From Dipylidium caninum (lineage: Eukaryota; Platyhelminthes; Cestoda; Cyclophyllidea; Dipylidiidae): 64,000 nt of DNA. Location: positions 1,364,001-1,428,000 of the forward strand of contig QEYB01001046.1 of the NCBI GenBank assembly GCA_017562135.1, in the 5' to 3' direction. Both the position numbers and the translations under genes were made by a program. This document shows, one piece after another, positions 25,541-38,500 of this stretch (the stretch's first letter is position 1; every line of letters begins with the position of its first letter). The notes below the pieces were generated by a model. That model saw only the letters and a program-made list of their open reading frames with translations. It was not told where the DNA came from and ran no database searches.

Positions 25541-26039
25541 CCTGCTTCGGCGACGGTGGGTTCGGTGTTAACGCAGCTTCATTATCGGGAACCGGGGCGG
25601 CCTCACTCCGACAGTGTGCGACAGGCACACACTTTTGAGGTGCGCACGCTCGAGTGTGTGCGCGGGTGCGTGCTTACACCCCCCGCCCCGCCCCGTGCAG
25701 TCCCCCTCGGTCACCGGTGTGTCCGCTGAGATGCGATGGCGAGTGGCCGCTGTCCCTCTCCTTCGCATGTGATGACGAAAAAGCACAACGGGAGTGGGTG
25801 TCCCGCTTCGCGGCCACCGAACCGCCCCCTGCCCGCCCCGCCATCGGCCCCACCCCTCCCCCCACCGAGCAACCACTGTGTCGCTCTTCCTCCAATCAGC
25901 GCTGCCTGCCGCCGCGCGCGCGTGTGTGTGTGCGTGCGTGTGTGCGCGAGCTCATCGATTAGAGGCCAATAGGGGCCCTGCGGCAGCACCACTTCCACGA
26001 CAGTTCTTCAAAAGCGACATGCACGCAACCGCGGAAAAG

Positions 26040-28446
26040 CTCGAGGCTGCATAGCGCCATTTTATTGCCCTCTGGACAAAATTCGAATTTCTCTCTCACA
26101 TGTGCGCTTTTAGGCCTCACGAACTTTCCCAGTCTAAAAACGATGGCTTTTATAAAGCTTGTGTTATTCATTACGTCGATCGCGTCAGCTTCCTGCTCTG
26201 CGGCCTCTGCTCCACTGATGTGTGGCTTTTGTTATGCCATCCGGACAACCAGGCTCTCAGCTCTTCCCTATACCGCTAAAGCTCATCTGCCCACCTCAAC
26301 GTGCCACTAAATTTGCATCGAAGCTAAATGGGAACTATGTGAGGTTTCATCTGCCCCCGTTTATAATAAACAGTTATTTAAATTTATTGGTTGTAACGGA
26401 TTGAATTTGCCTAGTTGCGATTAAAAATATTCTAATGACACGAACGTCAGACGCGACTCTCACGGTCCACTTAATGGATGAATTCTGTACAAATCTGCAA
26501 TCGCACGCACGCACGCACGCACGCACTCACACCCAAACACACAGACGCACACATGCAAGCACCCTTGGGGCAACATGGTAAATCGAGGAAATCGCATACA
26601 GCGAAAATCGGAAGTGGGTTCTCCAAATTCCGCCTTCACAAAAGACTCCTAATATTCTCGTGACGTGCCCCCTTACGAATGCAGCATAGTGCGATTTGAG
26701 GAATAAATTGAGATGTTAAGTGTTATTCACAAGTCGTCAACACCTTCTCTCAAGGCTTCACCAAATGGTTTTGTAGAAAATGAGCTGAGCGAAAGGTGGC
26801 GCCATAGGGATGGGAAAGTGCAAAAAATAGCACAACCCAACCCGTAGAAATGGGGCAGAATTATAGGGGACTCGTGAGTGAAAAGACCCGAAATTTGACG
26901 CCACACTCGTATCTCTTTCGTCGAGAAAATCAGCAGATCTGTGGAGAAACGCAATACGCTGGGGAAGAACACGATTTAACTTTAACCTTAATGAACACGA
27001 CAAAATGGAATTCACACAGGAAGGCTATCGTCAATTTCTATTTACAATTTGTCAGCATATATCGGAAGGCCTTCTGTCTCCCCAAAGCAAAGCCATCTAC
27101 TCTACAAACGAACTTTCCTCTTGTCGCCTGGCGTAAATGTTTGCTGTGAAATCCATTAAAGAGGTCACCTTCCGAAAACCCGCGTGAGTCAACTAAACCC
27201 ATTCGAGTTAAATTGTCATTCAAAAAACCGTGTGAATATATTAAAATGACATAATCCATTCTTCAGTATCCTTCTTAAAACCCGTAAAGTAAACATTCGT
27301 TTGCTTAAATGGATACACTTAGGTATTCGGTCATTTTCATCCAGTTGGCGACAGTATTTTTATTACCGCATATGCTTTTCTAATAAACGCCTTAGCACAC
27401 AAGAATGATGCATTAAAACATGAGCATAATTAGGATGAGTGCATTTTGAATCATTTGACTTAAAAGATCCGTGAAAGGAGGAAAACATTTGTGCTCACGA
27501 AGAGAACAGATGAAAGACCTAAGGCAACTGAGGTTTCTCAAATTGTCAAAGAACAAATATGGTCCCTTCCGACTTAGAATTTGCCTATCACCAACATTCT
27601 CTCTACATATGATTTTAGATCAAAGATGCATAAAATGATCTCCCTATGGGCAAGGTGAGACAATGATGTCAGTAGAGTCAGGAATTTCGGACCTCACCTT
27701 AGGTGTAAATAGAAATCCAGCGTGGTGCTTAGTGTTTCGCGAATGATTTCTTACTTATCCTCTGTTGGAGAGATTTCCTAAGTATATAATGACAAAATTG
27801 TAAGTCGATATAAATTTTAATTCATACGATCTCCGCAGACGTGCGCAATCATTCGATATTCACCTTGAGATGTGGGACCTCCCGACCGTGTTTGCTGTCC
27901 AAGCTTTGAGTCATTTATTATTGAACATTTCCTAATCAACTATAGCATGCTAGTAAATAAAGCGGACAGACATGGCTCACCTAGATTCAATGTAACATAC
28001 TTAACAAATGGCAAGAGAACCATGGGAGAATACTAACTCAGCCAAATATTGTTTCTTAAGTAAGCACGATTTTTGAACCTTACAATTAGACATGTACCCC
28101 GCTATCATTTTGTTGCTGGAAAACATTTTACTGACGTGCACAAATGCCTCTCACAATTATTTCTGATTTTAAATGACCAGAAGATACGCGCCCCTTTCGG
28201 TACCGCATTTTACCGGTTACCCTCGCCCTCTTTGCTGTCTCTGTCAGTAAGGTCTTAGTTACTGATATCCGGCTGATTTGTGATCCATTCTTACTACATC
28301 CATGTTACCTCTCCCGTGTTTTAGCTCCATATGGGCCCCCCTCTGTCTGCGCTGTCTCCTAATTTATTTGTTACGAAGCGTAACACGACAATACTATATT
28401 TCTTTTGTATTTCCGGTTTCAGTCATCTTATGAACTTCGTCTAATT
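26040..28446. other. AT-richer intergenic region upstream of the lectin gene
   Basis: No exon with recognisable motifs on either strand. Only short open frames occur. It presumably contains the promoter of the gene starting at 28,447, but no confident core element was identified. Confidence 0.5.
26503..26526. repeat. (GCAC)n microsatellite
   Basis: About six copies of a 4-nt GCAC unit in intergenic sequence, followed by imperfect CACACA sequence. Confidence 0.9.
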
Positions 28447-30398
28447 ATGCGGCTAGAATGGTGCATGTTCTACTTCTCAATCTTTTCGTTAGCGCAGTGC
28501 GAACAATTTCAAAGACGAGATCATTCCCTTGTACCTCCATTCACCGGTAAGATTTTTCTTTTAACCCAACACCATTATTAAGGTATTTGAATATTTTTTT
28601 TGCTTTTTGCTATTCTAAGGTGGATGGGCGTCATACGGTACAACAATGTTTGCGCGCAGTTTTGTCAGTCTAACTGCTGATCAGCCTGGTGCGATGGCTG
28701 GTGTCTCCAACCTCTATCCTCTCTACTCCCGCGATTGGGAAGTTATTATTGATTTCAAAGTTTTTGGGTCCACTGGTAACTTATTTGGCGATGGTTTTGC
28801 CTTTTGGTACACAGCCAGTCCCATAAAACCTGGTCAGTTCATTTGACTAAGTTTTCCCACATCATAATGCTTTTTTTCAAAGACTCACTCTCCTCTTTAT
28901 TATTTTTTTGGTATCCAGGGCCGGCTTTGGGCGCAGAGGCAATTTTCAGAGGTTTAGGTGTCTTTTACGACACTTACAGTAACCATAACGGTGACCATGA
29001 TCATGAACATCCCTACGTGAGTGCAATGGTAAACAATGGGTCTGTCACCTATGACCATGATCACGATGGAACTCAAACCCAACTGGCCGGCTGTCATGCC
29101 CCATTTCGGAATAAGAATTACAAAACCAAGACCAGTATTCGATATTCCAAAAATACCCTGAAGGTGCGTGCTCTAGCTTTCATCTTGAATGTGTCTAATT
29201 GTATGCATGAGAACGACTCGACTGTTACCGTAAAGAGCCATTATTTACCTAATAGTGCATTCAATGTGGTATATGTTTGTAAAATACTTTAAGAATGAAA
29301 ATTTTCCCCGTAATTTTACGTAAAAAACGGGCCCTATTACCTACATTCATCCTTTATTCGATCAGGCAAACATTTTAGCTTATGTGTTTTATAGGATGTC
29401 CGCGTCACTTCGATGTTAATTTAAATTCCCACTATTATTTATTAAAGGCTTTGTGACATCGATGATAGATGGTATATATACCGGACATTTTTATCGAAAC
29501 TGTTTACGCGTTAAGAAATCACCATACGTGGTAGCTTTCCCTTATTCCATCAAATATTTTCTCTTTCTAAGGTCTCAATGGACATTGATAATGAAAACAA
29601 GTGGAAAACGTGCTTTGAAGTTGGGGGTGTTCATTTGCCAACTGGCTACTACCTTGGCGTTTCTGCCGCTACTGGTGATCTAACAGGTGTGTTGATTTCA
29701 CAAGTGCTTTCCTTAGCCCTGGAAACACCATTTAGAGTAAAATATTGTTACCATTAAGTTCACGCAATCGAGTGGTGTTCTATTCCTTTTTAGATACCCA
29801 TCAAATTATGTCCTTGAAGACCTATGACTTGAGTCTCCCGTATACTGTAAGTTTTTTTACTCGCCTCAATAAAATGTCTCGCACTTTCTCTTAAAGTCGT
29901 CCTTGGGCCTTTGCAACCCTAATTTTCTTTTTCAACATATATGGTAGTAATAATATATTTATATGCGCAAATATATATTATAATGGTATAACAATTAGTT
30001 CATGATTATGTATAATACTAAATAAAGCTTCTGGTTGAGCGTAAGTTGTGGATATCCCATGGCACCAGGAAAGTTTGCCTTATTCTTACTGTCTCTCTGT
30101 GGTATTTTTGTGTAGAAAGAGGAACTGTTGGAAGATCGCAACGCAATCGAGCCTTTGGCTGAAACTGCAGAATTGCCAAGACGTAAGTGGTCATTCTCTC
30201 AAGCACAAAGTCCGTTTAATCTTGGCGCACTCTTCGATAAGACAAATCCTTATTTTAGCACACGTTCCAGACGCCCCACGACGCTCGTTTTGGAGCATTT
30301 TTTTCTACGTTATTCTCCTCGTGATTGTCTTCACCTGCTGCATCTTCGCATACTTGTACTACGTGAAATCCCAGTATCGCAAAAAGCGGCTATTTTAG
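28447..30398 (+). CDS. LMAN2: L-type lectin cargo receptor, VIP36/LMAN2-like (complete)
   Basis: Seven exons keep frame: 28447-28546, 28620-28832, 28919-29163, 29572-29686, 29794-29846, 30116-30182 and 30259-30398 (TAG), giving 310 residues (human VIP36 is 356). A hydrophobic signal peptide (MRLEWCMFYFSIFSLAQC) is followed by the leguminous-lectin domain. That domain has DGFAFWYT, PGPALG, a DTYSN segment with the Asp/Asn of the calcium site, YVSAMVNNG, a YDHDHDG histidine and LAGC. It ends in LPTGYYLG.SA.TGDL. The stalk is short. One membrane span is followed by a basic tail ending RKKRLF, comparable with KRFY in VIP36. The family acts in ER-Golgi trafficking of high-mannose glycoproteins as a type I membrane protein. 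The start is the only ATG giving a signal peptide. LMAN2 versus LMAN2L cannot be separated by eye. Confidence 0.92.
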
Positions 30399-33300
30399 AT
30401 AACCGGATTTACTATACTTAGTCTTACCCGGTTTTGCACTTTATGCCAAGCGTCGTTAAAAACCGATCTTCCAACTTTCCTGTCCTCTCCCCCTCATCCT
30501 TTTAGGCCCTTTTTTGTGTGAATAGCCATCCCTTTTACAGTTTTGGGTGAATGAATGAAAAGAAGAAAAGTGAATCTTTGTTTTCATCAGGTCTTTTTTG
30601 CAATTCGTTATGCCGAGCCAATTTTTGTTCCTTAGGGTCATTCCTCTGGAGGGCTTCTTAGCTCCCCTTATCCTGCCTCAGTCTGCTAATTATGGAAGTT
30701 TGTCTCATTTTCTCTTAACTTCAACTAAGCAGAAGTCTCGACTCCTCTGATGTGTACTGGGCCTCGCCTATTTCTTACCTTTGCGAATAGCGCTTATTGT
30801 GGCATTTGATTTGTTTGTTTTGAGAAAAGGTCTTTGAAAATTTTCGGAGTAATCCAAATTGAGTTAGCAAATGCGAGGTGAGGAGAAGAGTAACAATCAG
30901 AGACACAGTCAAAGAGAGGTCCCGTGTCTTCGTTTTGTCTTCCTGCCTGTGCATTTCTCGAATACGCGTTAGTAGCTTCATAAGCTCGAGTGAACGCATA
31001 AAATGCCAATTTTGCCTGATTTCTCCGTGATTGTGGAGGGTTGTAAACGTCGAGAAGACTTAACAATGTAAGTCTTGTTAATGGAATCACGCGGCTTGTC
31101 AGTGGACTCGCGTTGTGTCTGTTCCGCCTACCCTGATTTGTTAGGCATCAACATTTTTCCATCCCGAAATCTGCCGCCACCATAAAGGGCGTTTTTTTTT
31201 CCTGAGTCATAGCAGTTGAGATAGTCCCTGGCGAAGCTGTTTCTGTGACTTAAACGAGGCCAAAACATTCCTGGTCTGCATCAGCAGGAGGCTCGTGCTT
31301 TTGTGAGTTTATTTTTGCAAACTTGAATCTACTACGGCAGGCAGGAGCTCGAGGTATCCTTGAGGTCACCGACGGGACATGCGTGTTTGAGTGGAGAAGA
31401 TCAAAAGGTCACGAAGAGAGTTTCTTCTCGTGCATGGCATTGGTTCTTGAGGATAAAAACACGGATCCGAGGGTTGCGTACCATCAAAGGCGACGTGGCA
31501 ACAAATATTAACCAGTCTACTGAAGTGTAATTAGTTGGAAACTATGATTCCTTTTGATCTTAAGTAGGGAAGAAAAAAGAGCAATTTAAAACCCTTTTAG
31601 TTATATTCAATCGGAGTGATCTTCAATGGCTTCTGCGACTTTCTGCAAACAATGGGGCAAGTCATAGATTTGTCTTTTTGAAAAAATCCCTGTTTTGGGG
31701 GTTAGTAAGTGAATAGGAGTAATGCGTCAGGAGTTGTTGACGCCTTACGTGGTGGTCGTCGTGCTTTGGCATCAGGCAGGAATGCTGCTTGTCTGTTTTT
31801 CACGCGTTTCTTCTCCTGATTGACATCATGTTCATGCAAGGCGTTGGGGGGACTCCGCCTCCGTAAAGCTTTCGTTTGGTTGTGTTGTAGGATGGAATAG
31901 TGGATGATCGCGCCTCGGCCATTCCACCACATGGCAACCACAATGTTGTTTGGTGAAATTTCGGCTTAGGAGTGTGTCCCGTGGGCGCATTCTTATCCGC
32001 TTTTCGTCACAAGTGAGTTATTCCGTGTAAAAACGGCGGGAATCGTGTATTTCGAGGGCAGCAACGCAGACGCGCACTTGTTCTTGCGGTGGCTAGATCA
32101 TTTGAACTTTCGTCAGTTCGTACGAGACCCTCTTTTTTCACATGTTTTAACACAGCCGCATGTATGGCTGCTTCCTAGTTTAGACCGAAGCTCACGAGTA
32201 TTTGTGTGTGGATGGAATTCCACGGTCGTTCCTAATTCTCCCTACTCATCAATGTGGGCCGGTGGCCCTCCTCGAGACTCACTGACGATACTCAAGTCAC
32301 CAGAACGAAGTTTTGGAAGCAACGTCAAAGATCTTTTTATCAATGCATCCACCTCCGGATGCCTCATAAATGTTTCTCGAAGCCTTTGGAGCTTCCCTGT
32401 GATGGACTTTGAACCCGCACAAGAAAAGTGGATGTAAATCACTTTTTGTTCGCATCTACTTTCGGAGAAAAATAGTAAGGCCGGGCTACAGACACGGGAA
32501 AATTTTGCGAAATGAGGTAAAAGAGGCTACTTTTAACATTTAGAAATAAAATTATGAGTCGCACGTCACGATGGCTTCCACTTGCAGCTGGACGAGGACC
32601 CTCGTTTCATAGTTTCCAACCAAAAACGTGGCATCCCGGTGTGGCTGTGACGCTTTCCCCTCTTCCGAAGGTATTCTAACTCGCGTGTTGCATGAAATCG
32701 GACAGGAGACTGAAGGGACTCGCTAGTGCCACGACTGAGCCGTGGTGTTCCTTTTACCCTTTGGTGGCCTGCGATCAGGTCTGGTCCACCGTGCTCCGAG
32801 TAGGAGCAGCCGTCGAGTGGGCTTTTGAGTGCGTATTTAAGTGTAATTGCCCTTCTTTGGTGGTAATCACTCCTAAAAATGAAAGCCGAATGACTTGCTT
32901 TTGCAGTGAAAATTTCACAACGAAGGCGAGGTCCTGGAGGCGTTGTTTGTGATAGTTGAGCAACTGCCAGGCAGATGAGGTAACGCCTGAATAAAACGCA
33001 AAATAAGCTTTGGAGTGGAGGAATTTTGCCATGAAAAGGGGGAGAGGAGAGGCTTACCGCATAAGAAGAAGGAAGGCGACTAGGGAGTGTATTATTGAAG
33101 GCAAATTTATCCCAAACCTCTTCGAATGGGGCTCGTCACTCCCTCGAATCCGTAAAGAAGCAGTGTCCCGACATTCTGGCTCCATAGTCAATTGCCTACG
33201 GGCCCTTGAACCTTGAGCGTTGATTTTTCCGACCCGTTGTGACCTCGAAAGTCTGAAAGGACTTGACATAAATGCCTCTGTGTTCACGCGGTTGTTACAG

Positions 33301-35531
33301 ATTGTTACCAAAGTGTTAACTCCACACCGCGCTGTCATTCGTGCTGCCGAAATCTTAAGAAAATACAATAAAAGTGATACAAGGTGCGAGGGAGTAGCAT
33401 TGTTTAGCCAAATGTAACAAAACAAGCCATGGACCGTCATCATTGACAAGGGTGACGGGTGTAAAAGTGTTGCCACCGGGACCTCGTCTTCTTGCTGACT
33501 CCTCATACGACAGGACTGAGAAGGGTTATGCAAGGGAAAGTGTAAAATAAGACCAAGCAGAGAGTAAATATGAGCAAAACATGGGATGTGGAGTGTGAGA
33601 TGACGACGTGGACGCAATTCAAGGCTACGGTGATGTCGCTAAGGTGCCCGCTTTCATCCCGCCCGTAGTAGGGAAGGGAAGCAAACCATTCACCTCGAAG
33701 AGGAGTGAAGAAGTATGCAGAAGATAGGCAGCCCTTGTTATAATGTTGTGGTCACACAATAATTTTGCAGGCCAACTTCACTTGGGCATCCTGAAGATGA
33801 AACAAAGGGAGCCGTGGAACTTATTGCAAAGGTTAAAAAATGATTTGATACCGTAAAGCGGGACCGCGTGCATTTCAAAAAGTGGTGCAATTACTTTTTT
33901 GACCGAGAGGGTCAACGGGCCCGTATGTAAAATACAGTTTATTAGGGTCGACAACATTGGGAATCTAGTAAAGATTCCTCCCGATTTCATCCTCAATTAT
34001 ATATCTGATGTTATTACCTTATTTGAACCCCACAGTGACTGGGTGTGTGTGGGATTAACGGTAAAGGCCTAGTTGTACGGCATAGTGGGGCGTCTCGTGC
34101 ATGGCGGGTTCTGTGGCGACTCTGGTACCCTCATATTTAAAAGGGATGGAGTCCCGATTCCCCTTGACCCACTCAAATAGACGGGTCTTCTGGTTGACGC
34201 TTGGAGACAATTGATTACTTCAAGTTGAAAGTCGTCTCTTCAGCTTCTAGGGTTGTGATACGCTAACTCCAGAACTTATTCCCCAGGTAGAAGAAGACGA
34301 AATTGTTTATTTAGCTTATTGTGGCATTTTCAATTCCAGACAACAGTTTGTGTTACGTATGGGTGAAAAGCAGACCTTTTCGGTTACAATTAAGTTTTTT
34401 ATCACTATCACTAATGTAGCCTATTGAGCCCACCGTTTACTTCAAAAAAATCCCAAAGAAGATGGCAAATGTTCATTTTAGATATAGAAAAGGGGTAAAA
34501 GACGGACACATGAGACCAGGGAAGAGAACTTTTTGAGTATGAAAAAGGTTATAAGCATATTGGAATATTTAGCTTCTGGTAAACAGTTGCATAATCAAGG
34601 CTTTAAAGTTTGTTATCGAGACGGAGAGGAATGTGCAAAGCGATTCATGTAAGAGAGACAAAAAATGAATGAGCAATGTGGAGCAGGTTATTTGACCTGA
34701 ACCTGAACTAAAGTAACACCAGAGGCAAAGATAATAAGTTTTTAAAATGGAGAGAATCATATATCCTTCCGTCATCCAAGCCAAACGCAATACTGGAACA
34801 GAATAGTCTTAGTCTGATACTGGTCATTACTCTTACCTGAGATTTGTAAGGAAATCTCAATATGGGTATAGAACTCTCCAGCTTCCCGACTTGCCAATTT
34901 GTAAGGATAAGGAAAATTTTAACTTGATCCAGTTCGCAACAATGAAATATGTCAGCCTAAAAGTCTTCGCATTCTTTATGGGTTGAGGAATTTCGGCCAA
35001 CAAAATAATATTTCTGCAAGTCAGATCGCAGATGAGGTAGACAAAGAGGGGAAAGGCATGACTATATGGTGTAGACTATAGGACAAATCAGATTCACCGG
35101 TCAAAACGCCACTAATAAGTTCCCCGAGACAAATAATTTTATAAATTGTGCCAAAGTAATGTGTGTACCATTATAATTAACCAGTGATACTGATCATGGC
35201 GTGTTGAACTGGGTGATGTGCCACATTAAGACCAGGCAAATAACCTTACTTTTAATCTAACCTGATTTGATAATACAGACACTTCTGCACTATAGAGTAT
35301 TCATTGCGTCATGTCATGAAAAACGATTTTGCACAAACTATATAAAAACTCTCATAATTTAGGTTATAATATAAAATTAGGCAAGCTTCATTATTTTAAC
35401 TCACAATGTTGCAGATAGTAATATCCTACCTTACAGCTCTTCTAATAAACATGTTAGTTTTAATCCACCAGATGTCATTAATTTTCTTTGGCGGTCCGTC
35501 CTTTCTCTTGTTCATTTTCTGCTCCGACAGG
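30399..35531. other. Intergenic region between lectin and endophilin genes
   Basis: About 5.1 kb without a complete gene. It contains a 130-codon + open frame at 32045-32437 with no recognisable motif, and the domain-like relic at 33170-33417 listed separately. From 34 kb onward it is AT-rich and non-coding in appearance. Confidence 0.5.
33170..33417 (+). pseudogene. Possible LEDGF-IBD/TFIIS-N-like helical domain relic
   Basis: One + frame reads IVNCLRALEP, then a TGA at 33214-33216, then in the same frame DLESLKGLDIN..VFTRLLQIVTKVL and RAVIRAAEILRKYNKS. The hydrophobic spacing resembles the integrase-binding/TFIIS N-terminal helical fold of LEDGF and HRP2 (CLNALEEL and a terminal MEKAAEVY-like helix). 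The internal stop and lack of a PWWP domain suggest a relic or a misread exon. The similarity is by eye and weak. Confidence 0.25.
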
Positions 35532-38500
35532 ATGTCGCTCACAGGTTTGCGCAAGCAGATAAATAAAGCCAATCAGGTAAGCGAATCTATTTTCCTTGAG
35601 TATTCTTCTAGTTTATGTCCGAGAAGATCGGCGGCGCCGAGGGCACTAAGTTGGATGAAGAGTATATTCATTGCGAAAAGGTAACTCTTGTCCCTGTCTA
35701 ATGTGTTGTAGCAAATTGATATCATGTCAAAACTTATTGAGGAGATCATTGCCAAAACACATGAGTATTTGCAGCCCAACCCGGCTACACGGGCTAAGCT
35801 TGCCACTCTCAATACATTTAATAAAATTCAAGGCAAAGGGAAGGCACCTCCTTATCCACAACCCGAAGGCCAACTTGGTGACTGTATGCTAAAATACGGA
35901 AACGAGCTAGACCATGACTCTCTATTTGGTTTGTTTTTATGTCAATTCATGTGTTTTGTGCTTTACTCTGGTTCGTGACAGCTACGCTCCTTCTTTTTCC
36001 AAGGTGAATGTCTTATTCAAACTGGAAATGCCTTCAAAAATATGGAAGATATTAAGTTTAATATGGAGGAGCAGGTGAAGCGGGAGTATATCGAACCGCT
36101 TCGTGGTATTCAGTCCGTGGAACTTAAAGAAATCAACGTATGTTTTCAGTCACCTTTACTTTGTGATCTACACTGAGACATCATTTGCTTAATATGCGCC
36201 ATAGTTTCATCGTAAGAAGTTGGAGGGCCGCCGTTTGGATTTCGATTGCAAAAAACGAAGGAAAGAAAACAGTGAGCTTTTTATATTTTTTATCTTTATC
36301 ATATCTAATGTAAATGATGAGTGCATTATCTACAGATTTCGATTCATCTAGGGTGCCACATTTCATGGAATGAATCTTTTACTTTTTTCACATACAAGTT
36401 GAACTGTTCTACTGTTTTTCAAAGTGTTTTTTTTATTAATTTTGCCTCGGAATATTTTTGATCTAAGTACTCATGGTTCAAGTGACTAGTTGTTGACGCT
36501 TGCCTAATGAGGGGATATCTTTTGACATTATTTTGTCAAATTATTAAGAGTTTAAACAGAGCGGTACGTTTCCTCGTTCACTTCCTATCCCGTTTCTTTG
36601 TTCTACTTTTTTATTATTTGCATGTTCTCAAAGTAACTACTTTATTCGATCGCAACCGATTTTCATACTTCTGCGTGTATGCACAACTGTTCTTATGCCA
36701 ACACGTAGCAATCGTTACTTTCGTTTGTAAACACAGTTTACTCATTGTACTTGTATGCGCTAGTATTTTCTGCGGATTTCCCAGTGGCATTATCATGTCT
36801 ATCCAGTTATATCACTTCCTCTTTTAAGTCCCAACTTGATTTTAACTTTTCACTTACTTTTTTTACTAGTCTTTGAAGTAAATTGAATCACACTGTTCCT
36901 TGTCAGTGTAGTGAAATCATGTACTTCTCTTTATCGTAGCATTGTCGTAGTTGTTTATTCTGTCATTATCGTTCTATTGGACGAAATGTTTGGTGTAACA
37001 TTAATTTTGGGAAGGATTTTAGAGAACTACAACAGTAAGTGTGGTATGATGATGGTGATGAAATTACCTCTGACCCTCATATTTCATTTAATCTTTCAAA
37101 TTTTTACCTTAAAATTGTGGTCTGTGACTTTTGATTATGCCTTGGCTTGAGCACCATCCTCGACGCTGTCCGGAGTCAGTGGACAGTATTTTTATTTTTC
37201 CTAAATCCATTTGTCTAGCTTTATTTCTTTGTTTCTTGCTCTTATTTTTGGCGTAGCAATGTGTAATTCCGGTTATTTGTTATTATTTTGACGGTTTCTC
37301 CTCATCACTATTAGCTCTAACGGTAAAGCAATATGGGTGAGCGACCGTTTCCTCAAGTTTATAACTACTATTAAAAGCGCATGAATGGTAGTCAAATTAC
37401 TATTGGGATGGTATAACCGAGATGGCGATTACTGACCGAAATGACCGAAATTCTGTCACTTATTCCTGTCTTGTTAATTTTTCAGCGGCACCTAAAAGTA
37501 TGTAAACTCCGCGTAAACTGATTGCTCACCGCACACTCTTATGCCAGCCTTATGTGCTCCCGTTTTGGTGTTAATACTTTCTCATTATCTTTCATTTGTA
37601 TTCTTGGCTCCCTTTTTCGATTTTTACTTATCGCTTATTCTCCTATTTTCTCTTATCCACTCTAAACATTCACTTTATTTTACTCTATGTGTTCATTTAG
37701 ACCCTCAGGCCGCCAAGGTACTCGAGGATGAAGTTAAGGTCGCAGAGGATAAGTTCCAAGAATCGAAAGTTCTTGCCGAGACTGCTATGGCCAACTTTTT
37801 AGCTTCTGATGTGCGTGTTCAACTCTTATGTCTGCCCCTATTTCGTTTCCTCCTCGAATTAGCTGGTTCATTTAGACAGGCTCACATGTGACTCCAATGT
37901 TCTCACATGCGGCGAACAGTCTCGAGTTTAGAATTCATTAATTGCTCTTGAAGTCGTAACAATTAATTTCCCTCTTAGGCTTGGCTATCTCCTTGTCTTC
38001 TACTTCATGCAAGATAATACTGTGGTAGCTGTACCGATTCATTGACCCACCTGTTCTTTAATCCTGAAATGAACATGACAGATAAATCACTGCGAGTGAC
38101 ACATTTGAGTACTTTAACTCGTCGTACACATGCCAGTTAAACTGTATTTGAAGTCCCGTGCCTCATTGGGGCCATCTGCTTAACTTCTTATCTGAAACAA
38201 ACCGCTCTTTGGTACGAGCAATAGCGTTTCATTTTTGGTAAGACTTCCGAGGTGGGAAAATTGTATCCTTCATCGTGTTGTATGTTCACATGCCCACAGG
38301 GACTTGCTGCAGAAGAGGAAATAGATGGATACTTTATTTTAAACGCCAGGAAGACATTAATGAGAACTGTTTTCGCTTTACATCTTGGTGAGAAAGGGTT
38401 TGTCATGAATGATTACTGATGTTGAGAACTCGATTTCGCGATATTCTATTGCGCGTTTGCTCGGCAATTGATGGTGGATATTTTCTGTTCTATTCCTACC

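Noticed and set aside
25070..25729. 219-codon + open frame
   Set aside because: Over its first part it is an out-of-frame reading of the histone H4 relic; the rest has no recognisable motif.
32045..32437. 130-codon + open frame
   Set aside because: No recognisable motif, no splice context and no codon-bias signal; left as a description in the intergenic entry.
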